A DNA stretch of 64,000 bases, taken from NCBI RefSeq assembly GCF_019977395.1, contig NZ_AP024660.1, positions 248,001 through 312,000 of the forward strand, read 5' to 3'. Below, in pieces: positions 17,788-25,453 of the stretch (position 1 is its first letter; every line of letters starts with the position of its first letter). This stretch comes from Arthrobacter sp. NicSoilC5 (GTDB lineage Bacteria; Actinomycetota; Actinomycetes; Actinomycetales; Micrococcaceae). The notes under the pieces were generated by a model. The model was given only the letters and a program-made list of their open reading frames with translations. It was not told the DNA's origin and searched no databases. Made by a program: the position numbers and the translations under genes.

Positions 17788-19278
17788 ATGTCTGAGATAA
17801 AAATGCATAAGGCTGAGATCGGCGTGGACCTTCCGCCGAGTAAAGATTCCCAACTAAAGGGAAGCATCGGCTTTGTAAACCTCATCTTTACTGTCTTGGC
17901 CTACAACGGCCCGATGGTGAACTTCCTCGGGTTCCTGCCCGTTGCGATCCTCCTGGGCAACGGCATCGGCACACCGGTGATGTTGCTCGTGTGTGGCGTT
18001 GTCGCTGCGCTCTTCGCCTCCGGTCTGGTCGCCATGGGGCTTCGCCTACCGAGACCAGGTGGCTACTACTCGTATGTTTCCGCCGGGTTGGGGAAGATCG
18101 CTGGTCTCGGTACAGGATTCACGGCCATAGTCTGCTACTTTGCAGCCAACATTGCCGGGTATGTCCTTGGTGGGATCGCCGCGGAGAACCTTGTACACAG
18201 CGCCCTCAATGGTCCAGACCTCCCATGGTGGCTGTACGGCAGCGTTATGTTTATCATCGTCTCGATCCTTGGCTATCTGAACATCGACTTCTCTGCGAAG
18301 ATCCTTACAGTCTTCCTGGCGCTGGAGTTGCTCCTTATGGTCATGTACAACGTCTCCGTCATAACGCAGGGAGGCGCGGAGGGTATGGGTCTCGACAGCT
18401 TCAAACCAGAGAACATTTTCAGTGGTGACATCGGCATCGCCTTCATGTTCGGAATCGGCGTATATGGCGGATTCGAGGCCACCATCATCTTCCGGGACGA
18501 AGTAAAGCGCCCTGAAAAAACTATTCCGCGCGCAACCTTCGCGGTTGTCGCAATCCTGGCCATCCTCTACTCACTCACGGCGTGGGTATTTATCAACGCC
18601 TATGGGCCGAACGCCATCATGGGCGTACTCACCGACAATGTGGTGGAGGCCTCCGGGGCAAGCGTTCAGCAGTTTACCGGCACCGCGGCCTACTACGCGG
18701 TTACTTCCCTTCTGATTACCAGCTGCTTCGCCCTTTCTCTGGCGAGCCACAACATCGTCTCCCGCTACCTGTTCAACCTGGGGGCTGATGGAGCACTGTT
18801 CAAGTCATTGGCCCGTGTGCACGCCCGGCATGGTTCCCCGCATCGGGCTTCCGTCGTGCTCAGCGCAATGGTACTCGTCGGCATCGTCCTTTTCAGTGGA
18901 ACCGACGGAGAGACGGCGTACGCACGCCTGGCAGGCATCTACTCATTCGCATTCGCAATACTCATTGCATTCGCTGCCCTTGCCATCACTGTCTTCCTTT
19001 CCCGGGATAAGAAAGGTGGCCGCAACGCGGTGTGGCCGGCCATTGGAAGCGGTGTCGCATTCGTATTTTTCGCCACAGCGCTTGTGCTCTCCGGACTCAA
19101 TTTCGGATTGCTCACCAGTACCGAAGGATGGTTCACCTGGGCGCTCTTGGGCTTGATCCTTGCCATCATCGCTACGGGAATGATCCTGGCCGCGGTCTAC
19201 CGCAGCCGTCGACCTGAGGTATACGCTAGAATCGGGCGAGACGACGCTGGCGACCTGGTTCCCGCTAGGGAAAGTTAA
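17788..19278 (+). CDS. APC-superfamily amino acid/amine permease
   Basis: 496 aa from the ATG at 17788, with AGGAG about 9 bases upstream. Roughly 12 membrane helices are visible. The first carries the family's typical start (GFVNLIFTVLAYNGPM), followed by LPRPGGYYSYVS in TM3 and FRDEVKRPEKTIPRA in the central loop, all typical of APC permeases (AAT/ABT-like). It probably imports an amine or amino acid across the cytoplasmic membrane. Location upstream of 6-hydroxy-D-nicotine oxidase makes nicotine or a pyridine metabolite a tempting substrate, but that is inference. A strong inverted repeat lies 104 bases after the stop. Confidence 0.88.
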   Translation: MSEIKMHKAEIGVDLPPSKDSQLKGSIGFVNLIFTVLAYNGPMVNFLGFLPVAILLGNGIGTPVMLLVCGVVAALFASGLVAMGLRLPRPGGYYSYVSAGLGKIAGLGTGFTAIVCYFAANIAGYVLGGIAAENLVHSALNGPDLPWWLYGSVMFIIVSILGYLNIDFSAKILTVFLALELLLMVMYNVSVITQGGAEGMGLDSFKPENIFSGDIGIAFMFGIGVYGGFEATIIFRDEVKRPEKTIPRATFAVVAILAILYSLTAWVFINAYGPNAIMGVLTDNVVEASGASVQQFTGTAAYYAVTSLLITSCFALSLASHNIVSRYLFNLGADGALFKSLARVHARHGSPHRASVVLSAMVLVGIVLFSGTDGETAYARLAGIYSFAFAILIAFAALAITVFLSRDKKGGRNAVWPAIGSGVAFVFFATALVLSGLNFGLLTSTEGWFTWALLGLILAIIATGMILAAVYRSRRPEVYARIGRDDAGDLVPARES

Positions 19279-19381
19279 TACGCTCTTTCTAAGCCCGGCA
19301 CTGCAGCAGACGATACATCCCCTGAAGCGTCCCCCCTGATGACCGGGCAAAAGTGGCAGTGGCAGCTCGTCAATCGCCCTT

Positions 19382-19420
19382 CTCTTAGTTCACGCGCACT
19401 ATCTGCGCGTGAACTAAGAG
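19382..19420. terminator. 16-bp perfect inverted repeat (terminator or operator)
   Basis: Arms 19382-19397 and 19405-19420 are perfectly complementary and flank a 7-base loop. It follows the permease stop by 104 bases and precedes the next ATG by about 78 bases. It may terminate the permease transcript. The absence of a T run and the operator-like core (GTTCACGCGC...GCGCGTGAAC) leave an operator possible. Confidence 0.7.
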
Positions 19421-19497
19421 TCTCGACCGCGGTTATGCGTCTTTGAAAAGAATCCCATCCCGACAGAGTTACGGGATGCATGCAATAAGGAGCTCAC

Positions 19498-20328
19498 ATG
19501 CACCTCTCCAAGTTCGTCGCCAGGGAAAGTTTCGGCGTTCGTATTGGATCGGACGGCAATCGCACCTCCGGAACGCTGGACGACCTGTTCCCCGACTGGG
19601 GCATGACAGAGCGGCTTGGCATCGTATTGAGCAAACCGTATGGGGCAATTGAGGCGAGTCTCGCGTTGCTTGCCATGACGCCGTTGTTCTACGGACTGGT
19701 TCCAGAGCGTGCGACCACAAAGCCCCAGTATCCACCGATCATTCTCTTTCATGTCGGGCAGATGCACGGCAGCCACATCATGCTTGACGTGGTTCCCCAT
19801 CGCTACGAGGTGCTTGTAGAGAACGACTCCTACTCTGTGCTCGCCGCCGTAAAGGACTATGGGATCACGCGGTTGATGGTCCCCGACGAACACGCGGAAC
19901 ATGATCTTTCCTATGTCGAGCGAGCTCCACTGGGCTGGACAGATCTCCGTTACCTGAGGGAAAACTTGCGCTCGGTCTATGCGTATGGTCAGGAGAACGG
20001 CCTAGCTCATTCCTCGACCATTGAGATCACCTCGATTGATCCGCGTCTGGAGGAATCCGTAACCCAGGTTCTCAGGCCCGAGGAAAGCATAAAGGTGTTC
20101 ACTGATGCGACTGAGGAATCGCTGGCTACGAAAATGATCGGTGAGACGAGCCTAGAAGATCTCGAAACGCTTACGCCTATCGTGGCCAAGCGAATGAATG
20201 AGGTCGGAACAGAAGAAAGGGCGCGGTTACTCGCTTCTCGAGCAGCGCGTCGAAATCCTCAGGGGAACATCACACAGGCTTATCGGGAACTGAGTGTTGA
20301 CGGCGGCCTCGCCCGGCTAGTCCCATAG
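19498..20328 (+). CDS. Unrecognised 276-aa protein upstream of 6-HDNO
   Basis: 276 aa, ATG preceded by AAGGAG at good distance. It is soluble, with no signal peptide. The N-terminal half contains a GTLDDLFPDWGMTERLGIVLSKPYG segment and a hydrophobic IILFHVGQMHGSHIMLDVVPHRYEV stretch reminiscent of a beta-rich ligand or catalytic domain. The C-terminal half is helical and charged. I do not recognise the family. It lies between an APC permease and 6-hydroxy-D-nicotine oxidase, suggesting a role in amine or nicotine metabolism. It is not a TetR protein, so it does not replace the HdnoR repressor known from pAO1. Confidence 0.75.
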   Translation: MHLSKFVARESFGVRIGSDGNRTSGTLDDLFPDWGMTERLGIVLSKPYGAIEASLALLAMTPLFYGLVPERATTKPQYPPIILFHVGQMHGSHIMLDVVPHRYEVLVENDSYSVLAAVKDYGITRLMVPDEHAEHDLSYVERAPLGWTDLRYLRENLRSVYAYGQENGLAHSSTIEITSIDPRLEESVTQVLRPEESIKVFTDATEESLATKMIGETSLEDLETLTPIVAKRMNEVGTEERARLLASRAARRNPQGNITQAYRELSVDGGLARLVP

Positions 20329-20469
20329 CCTGCTTACATCCGTTCCGCTCCAGACGGGTCCTCCACACTGAATTGGGCGACTGCCAGGAGCAGCGGATCT
20401 GTTATGAACAGGAAATTTCGACAAAAATACTGCCCCTATCCGGGAGCAAGGGGCTCGAACCGAGGCACG

Positions 20470-20488
20470 CAGTCCCTCTTGCGGACTG
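20470..20488. promoter_or_regulatory. Short inverted repeat in the 6-HDNO upstream region
   Basis: CAGTCC (20470-20475) and GGACTG (20483-20488) form a 6-bp dyad about 60 bases before the 6-HDNO start. A TTGCGG at 20479-20484 with a TCAATT about 16 bases further could be -35/-10 boxes, which would place the dyad over the promoter. Known pAO1 6-HDNO is repressor-controlled, but I cannot match this dyad to the published operator from memory. Confidence 0.35.
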
Positions 20489-20546
20489 AACCAGAGAAAC
20501 TCAATTAACCGCGACTGTCGTGTGTCAAGAGATGGAGGAGCAGAAA

Positions 20547-21929
20547 TTGGCATTATCAATGATAACCACGCCACTCAACATTGATGGTGATGTTCTTTTC
20601 CACGGCAATAATGATTTTAATGCGGTTGCGGGGATTTGGGACGGCCGCCACTTGCAGCAGCGGCCGTCGGTGATCGCGCGCTGCACGAGCGCGGGAGACG
20701 TTCAGAAAGCCATTCGCTATGCACGCGAAAATGACCTTGAGATATCGGTCCGCGCCGGTGGCCACAATCCAAATGGGTATGCGACCAACGACGGCGGCAT
20801 CGTTTTGGACCTCAGGCTGATGAATAGCATCGACATTGACACGGTCACGGGTAGAGCGCGCGTCGGTGGTGGGGTGATCGCTGGCGATCTCGTCCAAGAG
20901 GCGGCCAGACACGGTCTAGCGGCTGTAACGGGCATGCACCCCAAAGTCGGTTTCTGCGGCCTCGCGCTCAATGGAGGCGTCGGCTTCCTCACTCCGTTCT
21001 ATGGTCTCGCCAGCGACAACATCGTCGGAGCGACTTTGGTGACGGCAACAGGCGAGCTGGTTCACTGCTCGGAGGATGAACGGCCCGAATTGTTCTGGGC
21101 AATCAGAGGTGCAGGCCCTAACTTTGGTGTCGTCACAGAGGTCGAGGTCGCTCTCCATGAGCTGCCCAGACAGATGCTTGCCGGATTCATGACCTGGGAG
21201 CCAGCGGTCGATGAGCTGCCCAGCCTTCTGACGTCCATCCTCGATGCGCTCAATGCAATGGCAGATCATCTTTACCCCAGCGTTTTCATAAGCTTGGACG
21301 AAAGCGGGGCACCTGCTATCACAGTCTGCGTGGGTCACCTCGGAAAGCTCGATATCGCCGAACGGGACATCGAACGGCTTCGTGGCCTGGGTCGACCCGT
21401 GTCCGACTCCATTGCCATCCGCTCGTACGACGCGGTAGTCGCCCTTAACGCCGAGGTGGGTAGTTTCGAAGACGGAATGTTCAACCTTTGGATCGACCGG
21501 GAGATTGCCGTGTCAAACGGTCGTTTCGCTGAAGCCGTTGCGGCGAATCTCGATAAGTTCATCAGCGAGCCCTCGACCGGGAATTCTGTGAAACTGGAGA
21601 TCGAAGGAAGGCCCTTCGGAAACCCGAAGGGAACGCCGGCCCGGCACCGCGATGCGATGGGCGTGCTGGCCGTCGCGGAATGGGACGGGACGAGCCACGG
21701 AGCTGCAAAGTACCCCGAGAGGGCACGAGAGCTGGACGCGGCCCTACTTCACGCCGGTGCCACGACTTCTAAATTCGGTCTTCTGAATAACAATTCAGAG
21801 GTCACACCAGAGATGGTCGTCGAGGTCTATACCCCAGAAGTTTACCGCCGCCTCGCTGCAGTAAAACGCGAATACGACCCGGAAAACCGCTTCCACCGCA
21901 ACTACAATGTAGATCCCCAGCGATTCTGA
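20547..21929 (+). CDS. 6hdno: 6-hydroxy-D-nicotine oxidase (covalent FAD)
   Basis: 460 aa from a TTG start at 20547, which has GGAGG exactly 8 bases upstream; the ATGs at 20532 and 20559 lack a well-placed ribosome site. The N-terminal PCMH-type FAD domain has VRAGGHNPNGY with H73, equivalent to the histidine that binds FAD covalently in pAO1 6-HDNO. The later GMHPKVGFCGLALNGGVGFL segment and the BBE-type C-terminus (YDPENRFHRNYN) fit. The pAO1 enzyme is 458 aa. It oxidises 6-hydroxy-D-nicotine to 6-hydroxy-N-methylmyosmine with O2, making H2O2. The L-specific enzyme lies 19 kb away in its own operon. Confidence 0.95.
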   Translation: MALSMITTPLNIDGDVLFHGNNDFNAVAGIWDGRHLQQRPSVIARCTSAGDVQKAIRYARENDLEISVRAGGHNPNGYATNDGGIVLDLRLMNSIDIDTVTGRARVGGGVIAGDLVQEAARHGLAAVTGMHPKVGFCGLALNGGVGFLTPFYGLASDNIVGATLVTATGELVHCSEDERPELFWAIRGAGPNFGVVTEVEVALHELPRQMLAGFMTWEPAVDELPSLLTSILDALNAMADHLYPSVFISLDESGAPAITVCVGHLGKLDIAERDIERLRGLGRPVSDSIAIRSYDAVVALNAEVGSFEDGMFNLWIDREIAVSNGRFAEAVAANLDKFISEPSTGNSVKLEIEGRPFGNPKGTPARHRDAMGVLAVAEWDGTSHGAAKYPERARELDAALLHAGATTSKFGLLNNNSEVTPEMVVEVYTPEVYRRLAAVKREYDPENRFHRNYNVDPQRF

Positions 21930-22348
21930 CCTCCCAGGACGCCGTGCTGACAAGCTCGGGTGGACTGCCAGACACTCATCTTGAACCACCAATTGGCCCG
22001 TTCAAGCGGAAGATCAACGACAGATCGAAGCGGACCGGAGGCCGCTGACGGGACGATTCTCAAACGAATTCGCTTGATGTTGTACTGGAACATTCCGCGG
22101 GCTTGTCCATTTCGCCAATGCTGCCGGGCGAGTGGAACTTTTCAATTGTTGTAAGTTGCGTTAGGTATGTGTAATGGCTGCTGTTGGAGCCGCCAGACAG
22201 GGGCAAGAATGAGTGCCACCAGGGTCATTCCTCGGCGCACAACTGCACGTGCTGAAGACTTCGCAGCCGTGCGCGGGGTCATCTATCCTGTTCTTGTTCC
22301 CCGGACTAGACGTTTGTGGTAGAAATTCAATCCTCATGAGGAGGCGGC
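21930..22348. other. Intergenic region between 6-HDNO and the ABM gene
   Basis: About 420 bases with no supportable gene. A 38-codon frame starting near 22209 has little protein character. No terminator-quality hairpin was found by eye. Confidence 0.5.
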
Positions 22349-22654
22349 GTGATAACCGTTGTCAGCACTATGCAGCTCGAGTCGAACTCAGAGCACGAAT
22401 GGGATCGGCTAATCCGAGAGCGCTTTAAATCAGCCCACAACAAGGAAGGCTGGATACACGGTCAGTTGCTCACTCCCTCTGACGCCCCCGGTACTCGCGT
22501 CATCATTGGCACGTGGAGAAGTCAAGCGGACTGGGAGGCTTGGCATGCGGATCCCGCCTTTCTCGCCTCGCGTACCAGGCTCGACGAACTACAGCATGCA
22601 GACCACGGGACAGCACTGTACGACGTAATAGAGGATGCCCAGGGTACCAACTAA
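22349..22654 (+). CDS. Antibiotic biosynthesis monooxygenase (ABM)-fold protein
   Basis: 101 aa, GTG start with AGGAGG upstream. It shows the dimeric alpha-beta barrel pattern of ABM proteins: a first strand, an EWDRLIRERF helix, HGQLLTPSDAPGTRVIIGTWRSQADWEAWHADPAF, and a last strand ending in YDVIED. Such small proteins are quinol monooxygenases or ligand-binding helpers. It is downstream of 6-HDNO but 420 bases away, so co-transcription is uncertain. A role with a pyridine or quinone intermediate is speculative. Confidence 0.78.
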   Translation: MITVVSTMQLESNSEHEWDRLIRERFKSAHNKEGWIHGQLLTPSDAPGTRVIIGTWRSQADWEAWHADPAFLASRTRLDELQHADHGTALYDVIEDAQGTN

Positions 22655-22965
22655 TTTTGGCCCAATGGCCTCCGTCGGACTTTTCTCTCCACTGGGCCCA
22701 GGGTTGTCCTCTTAGGGCTAGGGCTTGGGCCAGTGGAGAGTTTGAGGGGTCTGTCCTCGTTTGGTATTGGTGAAATCGGCAGCCGGCGTACCCAACCAAC
22801 GTGCCGGTACGGTGGCTGAAACTGGTTGCCAACAAATTCGCGCTGCCCTGAAGGCGTACATCGTTTGCCGCCGTTCCTGGCGGACTGTCCTACCGAGGGC
22901 GACTGTGCGACCGGCGGATCATGCATGCGGGTACGCTTGTGTGGTCGTGTCATCCGGTTGTGCCG
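22655..22965. other. Convergent intergenic region with hairpin
   Basis: 310 bases between convergent genes. It contains the hairpin listed at 22685-22740 and no credible gene. Confidence 0.6.
22685..22740. terminator. Long-stem hairpin between convergent genes
   Basis: CTCTCCACTGGGCCCA (22685-22700) pairs with TGGGCCAGTGGAGAG (22726-22740), leaving one bulged G and a 25-base loop. It probably terminates the ABM and lacI transcripts. Confidence 0.55.
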
Positions 22966-24024
22966 TCAGTTTTGCTGACCCTCTTGGGGCGAGGGAGTTG
23001 ATGAACGTCGTACGAGTTCCGTGACGAATTCGTAGCGCCGGATCTCAACGTCCTCACCTTGAATTTTGCGCAACAGTAACTGAACCGCATGCCGGCCCAT
23101 CTCGGCGTAGGGCTGCCGGATTGTGGTTAGTTGTGGATCGACCAGCATGGCAGCGCGCTCATCGTCAAACCCCACAATGGAGATGTCTTCGGGTACCTTC
23201 AACCCGCGGGCACGAAGGGTCCGCAGGGCGGCAGCTGCCATAGTATCTGCAGCACAGAACATAGCGTCAATTCTGATACCTTTCGACAGTTCTGATTCCA
23301 GTTCCCTCCAGTGCATGCGTGTTTCATTAAAGGGATCCATGCAGTCAATTATCAGCGACTCGTCGAAGGTAATTCCGGCCGACTCCAGTGCATCCCGGTA
23401 CCCCAGAGTGCGGTGGTCAATGAACAGCCCGTCACCCCAAGTATCCGTCTCCATTTCCATGTTTGGACGCAGGAGCGCGATCGATCGTCTGCCGAGTGAA
23501 ATCAAATACTCAACGGCAATTCGGGCGCCTTCCCGATTCTGCGCGGAAATGGTCGGAAACCGAACAGTGCGACTAGTATCGTCGATCGCAATAGCAGGCA
23601 GTGCTATGCGGTCACATGCTTGGCGCACGCCATCTTGATCCGGCACTCCAATGATGATCACACCGTCCGTCGGTACGTTGGCAAGTGCCTCCACAATCGC
23701 GGCGGCCCCGCCTTTAGTGCCGGCGACTGGATGCGCCATAAGGTAGTAGCCCTCTTCGGCGGCTGCTCGAAATGCAGCGCGAACGACCGGCTCCCACCAT
23801 CCCCACCCTGCATCGGGCACGATGACACTGATAGCGCGGTACTCACCGCTGCGCAGCGCCCGCGCTGTGGCAGAGGGACGATACCCAAGATTGCGCGCCA
23901 CAGCGCGAACGCGCTGGCGCGTGGCTTCGCTGACATCCGGATGGTCCCCGAGAGCCCTGGATACCGTAGCTACCCCAACCTCGGCCGCGCGCGAGACGTC
24001 CGCCAATGTCACCTTACGAGGCAT
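22966..24024 (-). CDS. LacI-family transcriptional regulator
   Basis: 352 aa. The N-terminal HTH (VTLADVSRAAEVGVATVSRAL, residues 4-25) and hinge helix are followed by a periplasmic-binding-protein-like sensor domain ending near residue 335. It is divergent from an MFS transporter and a GH3 glycosidase, and a LacI-type operator lies between them. It therefore most likely represses the sugar genes until a glycoside or its cleavage product binds. There is no sign of involvement in the nicotine pathway. Confidence 0.93.
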   Translation of the reverse strand: MPRKVTLADVSRAAEVGVATVSRALGDHPDVSEATRQRVRAVARNLGYRPSATARALRSGEYRAISVIVPDAGWGWWEPVVRAAFRAAAEEGYYLMAHPVAGTKGGAAAIVEALANVPTDGVIIIGVPDQDGVRQACDRIALPAIAIDDTSRTVRFPTISAQNREGARIAVEYLISLGRRSIALLRPNMEMETDTWGDGLFIDHRTLGYRDALESAGITFDESLIIDCMDPFNETRMHWRELESELSKGIRIDAMFCAADTMAAAALRTLRARGLKVPEDISIVGFDDERAAMLVDPQLTTIRQPYAEMGRHAVQLLLRKIQGEDVEIRRYEFVTELVRRSSTPSPQEGQQN

Positions 24025-24104
24025 TAAGTTCCTATCCCTAGAGCTTAAGTTTGTGCTTTCGCTCGCACTGCAACAATCCGGTCCCTAGTATATCGGCAGC
24101 GTTT

Positions 24105-24120
24105 CCGGTAACGTTTCCGG
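24105..24120. promoter_or_regulatory. LacI-type operator
   Basis: CCGGTAACGTTTCCGG is a 16-bp near-perfect palindrome (one mismatched pair) centred on a CG, as LacI-family operators are. It overlaps a second TTTCCGGTA copy, so two half-sites repeat. It lies 81 bases before the lacI-type start and 47 bases before the transporter start. Confidence 0.7.
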
Positions 24121-24166
24121 TAGCGATTCCAACTGCGTCCACGACTCTCAATGGTGAGGATCATTT

Positions 24167-25441
24167 ATGTCAGTACCCACTAGCGCAACCGAGACGGGGG
24201 CTACCAACAACGTCCCGGAGCGTGTCGGTCCCCTCTTCATCGGAATCTACGTGCTCGCGTTGTTCGGCATCTGGATGTCGATCAACTTGCCCGCTTCCGT
24301 CACGCTCGCGTTGCGTATCGACGAACTAGACCCGGATGGCAAGGCCACCAGCTACTCGATGGCTGCGGGGATCGGCACGCTGACCGCGTTGATCGCGAAT
24401 CCCCTTTTCGGTCGGCTCAGCGACCGGACGCGGAGCAGGTTTGGCCGCCGCCGGCCGTGGATAGTGGTGGGGCTCGCCGGCACGATCGCCGGGGCTGCCG
24501 TCATCGGGTTCAGCAACTCAATGCCGCTATTGCTGCTCGGCTGGATCATCATGCAGGCCTTCGTAAACGCGGCGATTGCCGCTTCGCTGGCCATTGTCGC
24601 TGACCGCATCCCCGAAAAACAGCAGGGTTTCGTTGGGGCACTGTCTGGTATGGCCGCTTCTGCGGCATTACTCGTGGGCGTGTTCTTCGTACAGTGGTTC
24701 CCGTCAAACGTGCTGGCCCAGTTCGGTCTGCCCGTCGCGGTCGCAGTGATGTTCTGTGGGCTGCTGCTCGTGCTGTTGCGGGACGACGAACCATCAAGCG
24801 ATGACATCGCTCCTTTCGGCTTCCGTGAGTTTTTGGGCAGCTTCTACGTCAACCCGCGCAAGTCCCCTGACTTCAGTGCCTTTCTCGTGGCGATGTTCCT
24901 TGTCACCTGCGCTTGGGGGGTTGTGTCGACCTATACTGTCTATCTCCTCCAAGACCGCATTGCAGTACCGGAAGATGAACTGCCGGGGGTCATCACCTTG
25001 GCCTACGTCATTCCCGGCATCCTTGCCGTGATCTTCGCTCCCATCGCCGGCTGGCTCAACGACCGCACCGGCCGCCGCAAGCTGGTCCTGGGGGCCACGG
25101 CTGTAATCATGGCCGCCGGAACCATCCAGATCGCATTCGCAGACGATGTCGCGCCATTCCTTATCGGTGTAAGCATTGTCAGCGGCATCGCCGGCGGAAT
25201 GCTCTACGGCGGATACATAGGCTTCGCTGTAGCGACCATGAACGGCCCCAACACAGCGGCACGCGACCTCGGGGTCACCAACATCGCATTCACCCTGCCA
25301 TTCTCGGTAATGCCATTCATCGCGCCGCTGCTGCTCGGCGTCGGCGGGGGAACCCCCAACTACCCGCTGTTGCTGGCCGTGGGGGCCGTGCTCACTTTGC
25401 TCGGCATCGTTCCTCTTTTCTTCATTCGATCGACTCGCTGA
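24167..25441 (+). CDS. MFS transporter, probably for a glycoside
   Basis: 424 aa, 12 predicted helices. The cytoplasmic loop 2-3 motif GRLSDRTRSRFGRRRPW is characteristic of MFS/GPH-type sugar transporters, and a second copy, GWLNDRTGRRKLV, follows in the second half. It is transcribed away from the LacI regulator and ends 12 bases before the GH3 gene. The simplest reading is uptake of the oligosaccharide or aryl-glucoside that the GH3 enzyme cuts. Confidence 0.88.
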   Translation: MSVPTSATETGATNNVPERVGPLFIGIYVLALFGIWMSINLPASVTLALRIDELDPDGKATSYSMAAGIGTLTALIANPLFGRLSDRTRSRFGRRRPWIVVGLAGTIAGAAVIGFSNSMPLLLLGWIIMQAFVNAAIAASLAIVADRIPEKQQGFVGALSGMAASAALLVGVFFVQWFPSNVLAQFGLPVAVAVMFCGLLLVLLRDDEPSSDDIAPFGFREFLGSFYVNPRKSPDFSAFLVAMFLVTCAWGVVSTYTVYLLQDRIAVPEDELPGVITLAYVIPGILAVIFAPIAGWLNDRTGRRKLVLGATAVIMAAGTIQIAFADDVAPFLIGVSIVSGIAGGMLYGGYIGFAVATMNGPNTAARDLGVTNIAFTLPFSVMPFIAPLLLGVGGGTPNYPLLLAVGAVLTLLGIVPLFFIRSTR

Positions 25442-25453
25442 ACGGAAACCGTT

